Origin: Actinotalea sp. JY-7876
GTDB taxonomy: Bacteria; Actinomycetota; Actinomycetes; Actinomycetales; Cellulomonadaceae
Assembly (NCBI RefSeq): GCF_014042015.1
Contig: NZ_CP059493.1
Span: forward strand, 1,240,001 to 1,304,000
DNA length: 64,000 nucleotides
Direction: 5' to 3'
Notes under the pieces: model-generated
What the model was told of the DNA's origin: nothing
Seen by the model: only the letters and a program-made list of their open reading frames with translations
The model's database searches: none
Shown: in pieces, positions 1 through 10,331 of the stretch
Numbering within the stretch: position 1 is the stretch's first letter
Layout of the letters: every line of letters begins with the position of its first letter
Translations under genes and position numbers: made by a program

Positions 1-149
1 CGCTGGACGCCGGCCCGACCGCCGCGGCGGCCGGCGCCGTCACGACCGTCGACGTCACCTTCAGCGTCCCCGAGGGGACCGACCCGGCCGGCTGTGCCGG
101 CACCGCCGTCGGCCCCGTCGAGATCGTCTTCCACGGGAGCCCCGCATGA
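1..149 (+). CDS. C-terminal end of a probable exported protein (partial)
   Basis: An open frame runs in from the left edge (codons in phase with position 3) and stops at TGA 147-149. About 48 residues are visible. They alternate Val/Thr with Asp, Pro and Gly, end in IVFHGSPA and look like the last beta-strands of a secreted all-beta domain. The stop overlaps the ATG of the next gene by 4 nt (ATGA), so the two are translationally coupled and probably act together. In actinobacteria, pairs of small beta-rich exported proteins like this often sit beside a SipW-type signal peptidase and belong to the alternate-signal-peptide or TasA-like class. That assignment is an inference, since the N-terminus and any peptidase lie outside the window. 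Confidence 0.55.
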   Translation, partial: LDAGPTAAAAGAVTTVDVTFSVPEGTDPAGCAGTAVGPVEIVFHGSPA

Positions 150-745
150 CCGCCGCGCCCAGCACCACGAGCGCCCGCCCGGGCACCCGCCGGCTGGCGG
201 CGCTCCTCGCCGTCGTCCTGCTGCTCCTGGCCGGCGTCAACCTCGCGGTCCGCGCGACCGCGGGCGCCGCCGCCGCATGGTCCGACGACGTGCACACGAC
301 CACCGACGTCGCGCTCGGCACCTGGAGCGCGCCGATGGGACCCGACGGCTGCGTCGTGCGCGACCCCAGCGGCACGCCGACCGGTCAGAGCTGCTCGCTG
401 GGCCTGTGGCCCAACGGGTTCTCGTGGGGCAGCGAGTGGTACCAGCACTACACGGCCCAGCTGTGGTTCACGATCGACGGGCAGTACCCGGGCTACGTGG
501 CGCCGGGGTACACCGTCGAGTTCCAGGTGACGCTGCCGACCAGCGACCAGCCGGCCTGGTGGAGCTGGGACGGCGCCGGCGTCGTGGCGATCCAGACCGA
601 CGCGCCGTCCTACGCGCTGACGTCCAGCTGCGGCCAGCTGCCCGTGGTGTCCGGCACGATCTCCGGGCCCATCAGCTACTTCCAGGTCGAGGTGGAGCCG
701 GGCGCCGCCACCGGCGGGGCGTCGGGGCTGCTCTGCACGCCCTGA
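146..745 (+). CDS. Exported beta-rich protein of unknown function, possibly SipW-dependent/TasA-like
   Basis: A 199-residue protein. It has an Arg-containing N-terminus, a hydrophobic segment at about residues 17-35 (LAALLAVVLLLLAGVNLAV), an Ala-rich stretch and then AAAAWSDDVHTTTDVALGTW. A short Asp/Thr motif directly after the hydrophobic core resembles substrates of SipW-type signal peptidases. The mature part is rich in Trp, Tyr, Gly and Ser and has four Cys residues in two pairs (GCVV/SCSL and SSCG/LLCT), which could form disulfides outside the cell. It starts at an ATG overlapping the upstream stop by 4 nt. No enzyme motif is visible. A role as a fibre or surface component is only a suggestion from context. 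Confidence 0.6.
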   Translation: MTAAPSTTSARPGTRRLAALLAVVLLLLAGVNLAVRATAGAAAAWSDDVHTTTDVALGTWSAPMGPDGCVVRDPSGTPTGQSCSLGLWPNGFSWGSEWYQHYTAQLWFTIDGQYPGYVAPGYTVEFQVTLPTSDQPAWWSWDGAGVVAIQTDAPSYALTSSCGQLPVVSGTISGPISYFQVEVEPGAATGGASGLLCTP

Positions 746-778
746 CGGGCCGTGACCTGGTGGCGCTCCCCGCGCCGC

Positions 779-784
779 TAGGGT
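779..784 (+). promoter_or_regulatory. -10 element of ndk, leaderless
   Basis: TAGGGT is followed by 7 nt and then ATG 792, which places the start site on the A of the start codon. The hexamer also overlaps the alternative GTG at 783, which argues against that start. Confidence 0.55.
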
Positions 785-791
785 GACCGCC

Positions 792-1217
792 ATGAACCAG
801 GTCGAGCGCACCCTCGTCATCGTCAAGCCGGACGGCGTCCGTCGCGGACTCGTGGGGGAGATCCTGCGCAGGGTCGAGGCCAAGGGCTACACGCTCGTCG
901 CCGCGGAGCTCCGCACGGCCGACGCGGACCTGCTGGGCGAGCACTACGCCGAGCACGAGGGCAAGCCGTTCTACGGGCCGCTGCTCGAGTTCATGGGCTC
1001 CGGCCCCGTGCTCGCCGCGGTGCTCGAGGGCCAGCGCGTCATCGAGGGGTTCCGCCTCCTCGCGGGGACCACGGACCCCACGACGGCGGCCCCGGGGACC
1101 ATCCGCGGGGACCTCGGCCGGGACTGGGGCACGGCCGTGACCCAGAACCTCGTGCACGGCTCGGACTCCACCGAGTCGGCCGCGCGCGAGATCGCCCTCT
1201 GGTTCCCCTCGCTCTGA
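792..1217 (+). CDS. ndk: Nucleoside diphosphate kinase
   Basis: Transfers the gamma phosphate between nucleoside triphosphates and diphosphates through a phospho-histidine, balancing cytosolic NTP and dNTP pools. The 141-residue product matches the family length. It begins [16 protein letters not shown] with the conserved KPDG phosphate-binding motif. It lacks an obvious canonical NxxHGSD spacing change: [14 protein letters not shown] contains the catalytic His (HGSD, near residue 115). A GTG nine bases upstream (783) was rejected because it lies in the -10 element; ATG 792 gives the family N-terminus. The gene is monocistronic: its own promoter precedes it and a strong hairpin follows. Confidence 0.97.
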   Translation: MNQVERTLVIVKPDGVRRGLVGEILRRVEAKGYTLVAAELRTADADLLGEHYAEHEGKPFYGPLLEFMGSGPVLAAVLEGQRVIEGFRLLAGTTDPTTAAPGTIRGDLGRDWGTAVTQNLVHGSDSTESAAREIALWFPSL

Positions 1218-1238
1218 CCCCGCACCTCTGACGCGCGA

Positions 1239-1270
1239 CGCCCCGCCCGCCTGACCCGGCGGACGGGGCG
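1239..1270 (+). terminator. Terminator-like hairpin after ndk
   Basis: A 13-nt left arm (1239-1251) pairs with 1258-1270 with one mismatch around the loop TGACCC. It is very GC-rich, has no T tract and lies just before the smc promoter. Confidence 0.65.
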
Positions 1271-1277
1271 CCGCCCG

Positions 1278-1283
1278 TAGGCT
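1278..1283 (+). promoter_or_regulatory. -10 element of smc, leaderless
   Basis: TAGGCT is followed by 6 nt and GTG 1290. No Shine-Dalgarno sequence is present. Confidence 0.55.
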
Positions 1284-1289
1284 CGCCCC

Positions 1290-4200
1290 GTGCACCTCAA
1301 GACGCTGACCCTGCGCGGCTTCAAGTCGTTCGCGTCGGCGACGACCCTGCGCTTCGAGCCGGGCGTGACGTGCGTGGTCGGACCCAACGGCTCGGGCAAG
1401 TCGAACGTCGTCGACGCGCTGGCCTGGGTCATGGGGGAGCAGGGCGCGAAGTCGCTTCGCGGCGGCAAGATGGAGGACGTCATCTTCGCCGGCACGTCCG
1501 GCCGCCCGCCGCTGGGCCGCGCCGAGGTGAGCCTGACGATCGACAACACCGACGGCGCGCTGCCGATCGACTACACCGAGGTGACGATCTCCCGCACGCT
1601 CTTCCGCAGCGGCGGGTCCGAGTACGCGATCAACGGCTCGGCGTGCCGCCTGCTCGACATCCAGGACCTGCTCTCGGACTCGGGCCTGGGCCGGGAGATG
1701 CACGTCATCGTCGGCCAGGGCCAGCTCGACGCCGTCCTGCGTGCGACGCCCGAGGAGCGCCGCGGCTTCATCGAGGAGGCCGCCGGCGTCCTCAAGCACC
1801 GCAAGCGCAAGGACAAGGCGCTACGCAAGCTCGACGCGATGCAGGCCAACCTCACGCGCCTGGGCGACCTCACCGCGGAGATCCGGCGCCAGCTGGGCCC
1901 GCTCGGGCGGCAGGCAGAGGTCGCCCGCAAGGCCCAGACGGTCCAGTCCGACCTGCGCGACGCGCGTGCCCGCCTCCTCGCCGACGACCTCGCCCAGCTC
2001 ACGGCGACGCTCGAGCAGGAGATCGCCGACGAGACGGCGCTGCGGGCGCGGCGCGAGGAGGTCGAGGCAGGGCTGGCGCAGGCCCGGGCGCGGCTCGGGG
2101 CGCTCGAGACGGCGGCCGCCGCGGCGGCTCCCGAGCTCTCCGAGGCGAGCGAGGTCTGGTACCGGCTCTCGTCGGTGCGCGAGCGGCTGCGCGGCACCCA
2201 GACCCTCGCGGCGGAACGGCTGCGCCTGCTGGGGTCCGCCGAGCGCGACGCCGAGCCGGGCGGGCGTGACCCCGACGACCTCGACGCCCAGGCCGAGCGC
2301 GCGCGGGCCGCCGAGGCCGAGCTGGCGGCCGAGGTCGAGCTGGCGCGCGTCGCGGTCGAGGCCGCGACCGCGCAGCGGACGGAGGCCGAGAACGAGGCAC
2401 GGGAGGCGGAGCGGCGCGTCGCGACGCTGCAGCGGGCCGTCGCCGACCGCCGCGAGGGCCTCGCCCGGCTGGCCGGGCAGGTCGCCGCGCGGCGCAGCCG
2501 CTGCGAGGCCACCGAGGCGGAGATCGGCCGCCTGCAGGAGTCGCTCGCCGCGGCCGAGCGCCGGGGCCACCAGGCCACCCTCGAGTTCACCGCGCTCGAG
2601 TCGCAGGTGGCGGGGGCCGAGGAGGGCGAGGAGGGCCTCGACGCCGCCCACGAGGCCGCCACCGAGGCGCTCGAGACGGCGACGACGCGCGTCACGGCGC
2701 TCCGCGAGAGCGAGCAGGTCGCCGAGCGCGACCGGGCGACCTGGACCGCGCGCGTCGAGGCGCTGGAGATGAGCCTCGTGCGCAAGGACGGCGCCGGTGC
2801 GCTGCTCGCGGCCGACGACCTGCCGGGCACGCTCGGGTCCGTCGCGGCCCTGCTCGGCGTCGAGCCGGGCTTCGAGGACGCGATCGCCGCCGCGCTCGGC
2901 GCCGCCGCCGACGCCGTGGCCGTCGAGTCCGTCGACGCGGCGGTCGACGCGCTGCGCCGGCTGCGCACCGACGACGCCGGGCGCGCGACCCTCGTCGTCG
3001 CCCGGGCCGCGGACGCCGCCCCGTCGCGCCCGGCGGACCTGCCCGACGGCGCCGTCGCGGCCCTGGACCTCGTGCAGTGCCCACCGCACGTCGCGGGCGC
3101 GGTCCACGCGCTGCTGGCCGACGTCGTCGTCGTGGAGGGCCTCGCGCACGCGCGCGCCCTCGTGGCGGCCCGGCCCGAGCTCGTCGCCGTGACGCGGACG
3201 GGCGACCTGCTCGGCGCGGTGCGCGCGGCCGGCGGCTCGGCGAGCGCCCCGAGCGCGCTCGAGATGCAGGCGGCCCTGGACGACGCGCGCGAGCGGGTCA
3301 CCGAGGCCGTCGCGCGCGCGGAGCGCACCCGGTTCGAGCTCGTGGCCGCCCAGCGGGCCCAGGATGAGGCGCGCACGGCGCACGAGGCCACGCTCGAGCG
3401 CCTGCACGAGTCCGACGCCGCGCTCGCGGCCGTCGCCGAGCAGCTCGGCCACCTCGGGTCCGTGGCCCGCGCCGCCCGCGCCGAGGCCGACCGGGCACGG
3501 ACCGCGCTCGCCGCCGCGCAGGAGCGGCTGGCGGCCGACCAGGTCGAGCTCGCGTCGCTCGCCGAGCGGCTCGAGCACGCGGAGTCCGACCCGGCGGAGT
3601 CCCAGGACGGCATCGAGGCGGCCACGGCGGCGCGCGACGAGGCGGCGGCGCGGGCGACCGCCGCGCGGGCACGCGAGACCGAGGCCCGGCTGACGCTGCG
3701 CACGAGCGAGGAGCGCGCCCGGGCGCTGTCCGGCCGCGCGCAGTCGCTCGAGCGCGCGGCGGCGGCCGAGCGGGAGGCCCGCGCCCGCGCGGCCCGGCGC
3801 GCGATGCAGCGCGCGGCCCAGTCGCGCCGCGCGGAGGCCGTCCGCGCGGGCGCCACGACGGCGCTCGCCGCGCTCGAGGAGTCGCTGCGCCTCGCCACCC
3901 GCGCGCGCGAGGCCGCCGAGGCGGCGCGCGCGGAGCGCGACACACAGCTGGTCGCGGTGCGCGCCGACGTCGACCGCTGGGCGGGCGAGCTGCGCGAGCT
4001 CACGGACGTGGCCCACCGCGACGAGGTCGCCCGCGCGCAGCAGGCGCTGCGCATCGAGCAGCTCCAGACCCGGGCGGTCGAGGACCTCGGCCTCGACCCC
4101 CAGGTGCTGCTCGAGGAGTTCGGTCCCGACCGACCGGTCCCGGTGCCGGCGACGGACGACGGCGAGCCCACGGCGGTGCCGTACGTCCGCGCGGAGCAGG

Positions 4201-4847
4201 AGAAGCGCCTGCGCGCCGCCGAGCGGGCGCTCTCGCTGCTCGGCCGGGTCAACCCGCTCGCGCTCGAGGAGTTCGCCGCGCTCGAGGAGCGGCACACGTT
4301 CCTGACGACCCAGCTGGCGGACCTCAAGAAGAGCCGCGCGGACCTGCTCCAGATCGTCAAGGAGATCGACGAGCGCGTCGAGCAGGTCTTCGCCGACGCC
4401 TACCGGGACACCGAGGTCCAGTTCGAGCGGGTCTTCTCGCGCCTGTTCCCGGGCGGTGAGGGGCGGCTGGTGCTCACCGACCCGTCCGACATGCTCACGA
4501 CGGGCGTCGACGTCGAGGCGCGTCCGGCGGGCAAGAAGGTCAAGCGGCTCTCGCTGCTCTCCGGCGGCGAGCGCTCCCTGACGGCGGTGGCGCTGCTCGT
4601 GGCGATCTTCAAGGCCCGGCCGAGCCCGTTCTACGTCATGGACGAGGTCGAGGCGGCGCTCGACGACGCCAACCTCGGCCGGCTGCTCGAGATCTTCACC
4701 GAGCTCCAGCAGGACAGCCAGCTCATCGTCGTGACGCACCAGAAGCGCACGATGGAGATCGCCGACGCGCTGTACGGCGTGACCATGCGCGGCGACGGCG
4801 TCACGACCGTGATCAGCCAGCGCATGCGCGAGGAGACCACCGCCTGA
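1290..4847 (+). CDS. smc: Chromosome segregation ATPase SMC
   Basis: Core subunit of the bacterial condensin complex; it dimerises through its hinge and, with ScpA and ScpB, extrudes and organises chromosomal DNA. The 1185-residue length is typical. The N-terminal ATPase half has MHLKTLTLRGFKSF and Walker A GPNGSGKS at about residues 31-38. Two long Glu/Arg/Ala-rich coiled coils flank a hinge near residues 500-650. The C-terminal half has the ABC signature LSLLSGGERS near 1087 and Walker B YVMDEVEAALDD near 1117. The GTG start has no ribosome binding site but a -10 hexamer 6 nt upstream, so the transcript should be leaderless. A small membrane protein and ftsY follow, a common actinobacterial order. 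Confidence 0.97.
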   Translation: MHLKTLTLRGFKSFASATTLRFEPGVTCVVGPNGSGKSNVVDALAWVMGEQGAKSLRGGKMEDVIFAGTSGRPPLGRAEVSLTIDNTDGALPIDYTEVTISRTLFRSGGSEYAINGSACRLLDIQDLLSDSGLGREMHVIVGQGQLDAVLRATPEERRGFIEEAAGVLKHRKRKDKALRKLDAMQANLTRLGDLTAEIRRQLGPLGRQAEVARKAQTVQSDLRDARARLLADDLAQLTATLEQEIADETALRARREEVEAGLAQARARLGALETAAAAAAPELSEASEVWYRLSSVRERLRGTQTLAAERLRLLGSAERDAEPGGRDPDDLDAQAERARAAEAELAAEVELARVAVEAATAQRTEAENEAREAERRVATLQRAVADRREGLARLAGQVAARRSRCEATEAEIGRLQESLAAAERRGHQATLEFTALESQVAGAEEGEEGLDAAHEAATEALETATTRVTALRESEQVAERDRATWTARVEALEMSLVRKDGAGALLAADDLPGTLGSVAALLGVEPGFEDAIAAALGAAADAVAVESVDAAVDALRRLRTDDAGRATLVVARAADAAPSRPADLPDGAVAALDLVQCPPHVAGAVHALLADVVVVEGLAHARALVAARPELVAVTRTGDLLGAVRAAGGSASAPSALEMQAALDDARERVTEAVARAERTRFELVAAQRAQDEARTAHEATLERLHESDAALAAVAEQLGHLGSVARAARAEADRARTALAAAQERLAADQVELASLAERLEHAESDPAESQDGIEAATAARDEAAARATAARARETEARLTLRTSEERARALSGRAQSLERAAAAEREARARAARRAMQRAAQSRRAEAVRAGATTALAALEESLRLATRAREAAEAARAERDTQLVAVRADVDRWAGELRELTDVAHRDEVARAQQALRIEQLQTRAVEDLGLDPQVLLEEFGPDRPVPVPATDDGEPTAVPYVRAEQEKRLRAAERALSLLGRVNPLALEEFAALEERHTFLTTQLADLKKSRADLLQIVKEIDERVEQVFADAYRDTEVQFERVFSRLFPGGEGRLVLTDPSDMLTTGVDVEARPAGKKVKRLSLLSGGERSLTAVALLVAIFKARPSPFYVMDEVEAALDDANLGRLLEIFTELQQDSQLIVVTHQKRTMEIADALYGVTMRGDGVTTVISQRMREETTA

Positions 4848-4928
4848 CGCCCGCGCCGGGGTGTGGAGATCGTGTGGCGATCGACCGGTGGCCGCGTCGT
4901 GCGCCGCCCGGGCACCGGGGGCCGTGGC

Positions 4929-4934
4929 GATACT
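4929..4934 (+). promoter_or_regulatory. -10 element for the small membrane protein, leaderless
   Basis: GATACT, 6 nt, then ATG 4941. This decides the start, because an in-frame ATG at 4863 has no comparable signal. Confidence 0.5.
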
Positions 4935-4940
4935 GGCGGT

Positions 4941-5309
4941 ATGGCACCAGTGGTCGCGTGGATCGTCGTCGCGCTCGTCGTCGCGGGCGTCGTCCTGCTC
5001 GTCGCCAACAGCGCGAGCGGGCGCTCGTCGCGCGGGCCGGGGGAGTTCTGGGCGGACCTACGGGCGGGCCTGCGCCGGGGGCGCCGGGGCGGCGTGCTCA
5101 CGGGCCTGCGCCAGGAGATGGCCGAGGTCGCGGAGGCGGACTCGGGCTCGGTCGAGGACATCTTCGCCATCGGCTCGCCCGAGGACCGCGACTACGTGCA
5201 GCCCGACGAGATCCTCAGCACCCTCGCGCGGGCCACGAAGCGGGCGCTGCCGCACCAGCGCACCTCCGCCGACGACGCCGCGCGCGCCCGGGCGGACGCC
5301 GGGCGCTGA
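4941..5309 (+). CDS. Small single-pass membrane protein of unknown function
   Basis: A 122-residue protein with one N-terminal membrane segment (about residues 4-23, VVAWIVVALVVAGVVLLVAN). A basic Arg/Gly stretch (about 28-52) follows, then an acidic region (EVAEADSGSVEDIF) and a basic tail, so most of it is probably cytoplasmic. No enzyme motif is visible. The start is ATG 4941, chosen because a leaderless -10 hexamer lies 6 nt upstream; an in-frame ATG at 4863 would add 26 Arg/Gly-rich residues that look non-coding. It lies between smc and ftsY, and its position next to chromosome segregation and membrane targeting genes does not by itself reveal a function. Confidence 0.75.
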   Translation: MAPVVAWIVVALVVAGVVLLVANSASGRSSRGPGEFWADLRAGLRRGRRGGVLTGLRQEMAEVAEADSGSVEDIFAIGSPEDRDYVQPDEILSTLARATKRALPHQRTSADDAARARADAGR

Positions 5310-5335
5310 ACGCGCCCCCGGCGGTCGGGGCCTGA

Positions 5336-5341
5336 GAGACT
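5336..5341 (+). promoter_or_regulatory. Possible -10 element of ftsY, leaderless
   Basis: GAGACT, 6 nt, then GTG 5348. The first T of the consensus is missing, but the same hexamer stands at the same distance before dxr. Confidence 0.4.
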
Positions 5342-5347
5342 GCTCCC

Positions 5348-6571
5348 GTGAACGAGCTCTCTGACCTCCTCCTCGTCGGTCTGCCCGCACTGGTCGTCGT
5401 CGGCCTCGCCGCGGTGGGGCTGCGGCGGCGTGGCCGCCGTCCCGGCACCGGCCCTGCCGACACCCGGCCCGGGGGGCCCGGCGACGGTGCGTCCGCGGCT
5501 TCCCGGCCGTCCACCTCCGCGGGCACTGACGTCCTCGAGCGTCCCGACACCGGCGCCCCCGACACGGCCGCGCCCGAGGTCGGGGCCGACGAGCTCGAGG
5601 CGGCGCCCGCGCTCGAGCGTCCCGAACCGGTCGCCGGTCGCCTCGTGCGGCTGCGCGAGCGGCTCGCCCGCTCCGGCTCGCCGCTCGGCACCCGCCTGCT
5701 CGCGGTGCTCTCGCGCGACCACCTCACCGAGGACGACTGGGACGAGATCGAGGAGACCCTCCTGCTCGCCGACGTCGGCGCCGGCCCGACGACCGAGCTG
5801 GTCGACGCGCTGCGCGAGCGGGTGCGCGTGCTCGGCGTGCGCGAGCCCGCGGCGGTGCGTGACCTGCTGCGCGAGCAGCTGCTCGCGCTGGTCGACCCCT
5901 CCCTGGACCGCACCCTGGACCTGCGCCCCGCGCAGGAGCCGGACGGCGACGGCGGGCCGCACCCCGCCGTCGTCCTGGTGGTGGGCGTCAACGGCACCGG
6001 GAAGACGACGACCGTCGGCAAGCTGGCGCGCGTGCTGGTAGCCGAGGGGCGCAGCGTGGTGCTCGGCGCGGCCGACACGTTCCGTGCGGCCGCGGCCGAC
6101 CAGCTGCAGACCTGGGGTGCCCGCGTCGGCGTGCCGACCGTGCGCTCGGACCGCGACGGCGCCGACCCCGCGGCCGTGGCCTTCGACGCCGTGCGCCGCG
6201 GCGTGAGCGACGGCGCCGACGTCGTGCTCGTGGACACCGCGGGCCGGCTGCAGAACAAGGCGGGGCTCATGGACGAGCTCGGCAAGATCACGCGCGTGCT
6301 GTCCCGCAACGCGCCGATCCGTGAGGTCCTGCTGGTCCTGGACGCGACGACGGGTCAGAACGGCCTCAACCAGGCGCGCGTCTTCGGTGAGGTCGCCGGT
6401 GTGACGGGCATCGTGCTCACCAAGCTCGACGGCACCGCGAAGGGCGGCATCGTCGTGGCCGTGCAGCGCGAGCTCGGCGTCCCGGTCAAGCTCGTCGGTC
6501 TGGGGGAGGGCGCCGACGACCTCGCGCCGTTCGAGCCGGAGGCGTTCGTCGACGGGCTCCTGCAGTCCTGA
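5348..6571 (+). CDS. ftsY: Signal recognition particle receptor FtsY
   Basis: Membrane-associated GTPase that receives SRP-ribosome complexes and hands nascent chains to SecYEG. The 407 residues begin with a membrane-anchor helix ([20 protein letters not shown]), as usual in actinobacterial FtsY, followed by a Pro/Ala/Asp/Glu-rich A domain to about residue 95. The NG domain then shows P-loop [10 protein letters not shown] near 213-222, [18 protein letters not shown] near 297 and [10 protein letters not shown] near 358. The GTG start is supported by the -10-like hexamer just upstream. Its partner Ffh is encoded 4 kb downstream. Confidence 0.97.
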   Translation: MNELSDLLLVGLPALVVVGLAAVGLRRRGRRPGTGPADTRPGGPGDGASAASRPSTSAGTDVLERPDTGAPDTAAPEVGADELEAAPALERPEPVAGRLVRLRERLARSGSPLGTRLLAVLSRDHLTEDDWDEIEETLLLADVGAGPTTELVDALRERVRVLGVREPAAVRDLLREQLLALVDPSLDRTLDLRPAQEPDGDGGPHPAVVLVVGVNGTGKTTTVGKLARVLVAEGRSVVLGAADTFRAAAADQLQTWGARVGVPTVRSDRDGADPAAVAFDAVRRGVSDGADVVLVDTAGRLQNKAGLMDELGKITRVLSRNAPIREVLLVLDATTGQNGLNQARVFGEVAGVTGIVLTKLDGTAKGGIVVAVQRELGVPVKLVGLGEGADDLAPFEPEAFVDGLLQS

Positions 6572-8437
<1,866 letters not shown>

Positions 8438-8441
8438 CCCG

Positions 8442-10277
8442 ATGACGCAACGACCGCCCGTCGAACCGGACGCGGTCGGACGCCCTTCCCTCGAGGTCCC
8501 GCCTCCCCCGGCGGACCCGGCTCCGGCCGGGTCCGTGGGGGTGCGGGACCTCAAGGCTGATCGGCTCCGGCTGGCCGCCCGGATGACCGGACCCGGCGCC
8601 GACGGGGCCGTGCGCCGCGGGGCGCTCACCCAGCTCGCGATCGCGCGGCTCGCCGAGCTGTGGGACTCCGCGATCGGCGAGACGGCCCCCACCGGGATCG
8701 CCCTCGGTGCCGTGGGGAGCCTCGGCCGCGGCGACGCGAGCCCCGCGAGCGACCTCGACCTGCTCCTCGTCCACGACGGGCGCAGCCACCGCGCGGAGGA
8801 GGTCGCGGGCCTCGCGGAGCGGCTCTGGTACCCGATCTGGGACGCCGGCCTCGACCTGGACCACTCGGTCCGGTCCCTGGCCCAGTGCCGCCAGGTCGCG
8901 ACCGCCGACCTGCCCGCAGCCGTCGGCCTGCTCGACCTGCGTCACGTCGCGGGGGACCGCACCGTCGTGCAGCGCGCGCGCACCGCGCTGCTGGAGGACT
9001 GGCGCTCGGCCGCCCGGCGCCGGCTGCCCGAGCTGCTGACCACGACGCGCACGCGCGCCGAGCGCTCGGGGGAGCTGGCGTACCTCGTGGAGCCCGACCT
9101 CAAGGAGGCGCGGGGCGGCATCCGGGACGCCGTGGTCGTCTTCGCGCTGGCCGCGACCTGGCTCACCGACCGGCCCCACGGCGCCGTCGACGACGCCTAC
9201 GCGCACCTGCTGGACGTGCGCGACGCGGTGCACCTGGTGACGCGGCGGCCGACCAACCGCCTGCTGCGCGCCGACCAGGACGAGGTCGCGGCCCTGCTCG
9301 GGACGGGCGACGCGGACGACCTCCTGGCGGGGCTGGCGGAGGCCGGCCGCACGATCTCGCACGCGCTCGACACGACGGTGCGCCACGCGCGCCAGGCGCT
9401 CGCGCGACCGTCGCTGCGCCGGCCCGTGCTGGTGCGGGGCCGCCGCACGGCCCCGCGCCTGCGCTCCGTGGGCGACGGTCTCGTCGAGCACGACGGCGAG
9501 CTGGTCCTGGCGGCCGGCGTGCGGCCCGAGGACGACGCGCTGCTCGGCCTGCGGGCGGCGGCGACCGCGGCGCGCACGGGCCTGCCCCTGTCCCCGGTCA
9601 CGGTCGAGAGCATCGCCCGCACGCCTGCGCTGCCGGAGCCGTGGCCCGCCGCCGCGCGGGGCCACCTGCTCGCGCTGCTCGCGAGCGGCCCGGCCCAGAT
9701 CCCCGTGTGGGAGACGCTCGACCTGGCGGGCGTGGTCACCTCGTGGATCCCGGAGTGGGCTCAGGTCCGCAACCGGCCGCAGCGGTCGCCGATCCACCGG
9801 CACACGGTCGACAGGCACCTCGTCGAGACCGCGGCGCGGGCGGCCCGGGCGCGCCGGGGCCTCGCGGCGGGGGACACGCTGCTGCTGGCCGCCCTGCTGC
9901 ACGACATCGGCAAGCGTCCCGGTGCCGAGGACCACAGCGTGGAGGGGGCCCGCCTGGTGCCGGCGATCCTCGCCCGGATGGGGGTCGAGCCCGCCGAGGC
10001 CGACGACGTCGCCCGCCTCGTGCGCCACCACCTCACGCTGGCCCAGCTCGCGACGCAGCGCGACCCCGACGACCCCGCGACGATCGAGGAGCTCTGCGTG
10101 GCGGTCGACGGCAGGGTCGAGCTGCTCGACGTGCTGCGCGCCCTCACGGAGGCCGACGCGTCGGCCGCGGGGCCGGCCACCTGGTCACCGTGGCGGGCGC
10201 GCCTGGTGGACGACCTCACCGAGAGGGCGCGGGCCCGGCTCACCGCGGGGCCGGACGGGGCGCTGCGAGTACCCTGA
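8442..10277 (+). CDS. glnD: PII nucleotidyltransferase GlnD lacking ACT domains
   Basis: Modifies and demodifies PII according to nitrogen status. The 611-residue product has the nucleotidyltransferase motif [17 protein letters not shown] near residues 92-108, a central linker domain, and an HD phosphohydrolase domain with [15 protein letters not shown] near 478-492. It then ends about 60 residues after the HD core at [11 protein letters not shown]. GlnD proteins of other actinobacteria and of E. coli are normally about 690-890 residues because two C-terminal ACT domains, which sense glutamine, follow. No remnant of them is visible in any frame before ffh. Catalytic motifs are intact, so the enzyme is probably active but may not respond directly to glutamine. 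Confidence 0.93.
   Translation: MTQRPPVEPDAVGRPSLEVPPPPADPAPAGSVGVRDLKADRLRLAARMTGPGADGAVRRGALTQLAIARLAELWDSAIGETAPTGIALGAVGSLGRGDASPASDLDLLLVHDGRSHRAEEVAGLAERLWYPIWDAGLDLDHSVRSLAQCRQVATADLPAAVGLLDLRHVAGDRTVVQRARTALLEDWRSAARRRLPELLTTTRTRAERSGELAYLVEPDLKEARGGIRDAVVVFALAATWLTDRPHGAVDDAYAHLLDVRDAVHLVTRRPTNRLLRADQDEVAALLGTGDADDLLAGLAEAGRTISHALDTTVRHARQALARPSLRRPVLVRGRRTAPRLRSVGDGLVEHDGELVLAAGVRPEDDALLGLRAAATAARTGLPLSPVTVESIARTPALPEPWPAAARGHLLALLASGPAQIPVWETLDLAGVVTSWIPEWAQVRNRPQRSPIHRHTVDRHLVETAARAARARRGLAAGDTLLLAALLHDIGKRPGAEDHSVEGARLVPAILARMGVEPAEADDVARLVRHHLTLAQLATQRDPDDPATIEELCVAVDGRVELLDVLRALTEADASAAGPATWSPWRARLVDDLTERARARLTAGPDGALRVP
10270..10275 (+). promoter_or_regulatory. -10 element of ffh
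   Basis: TACCCT lies over the last codons of glnD, giving a start near 10282 and a leader of about 50 nt to GTG 10332. Confidence 0.45.
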
Positions 10278-10331
10278 AGCCCGGCGCCGTCGCGTCGTCC
10301 GCACGTCCCCCACGCCCGGTGAGGTCCATCC

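Noticed and set aside
783-791. GTG 783 as the ndk start
   Set aside because: It overlaps the -10 hexamer, and ATG 792 gives the family N-terminus.
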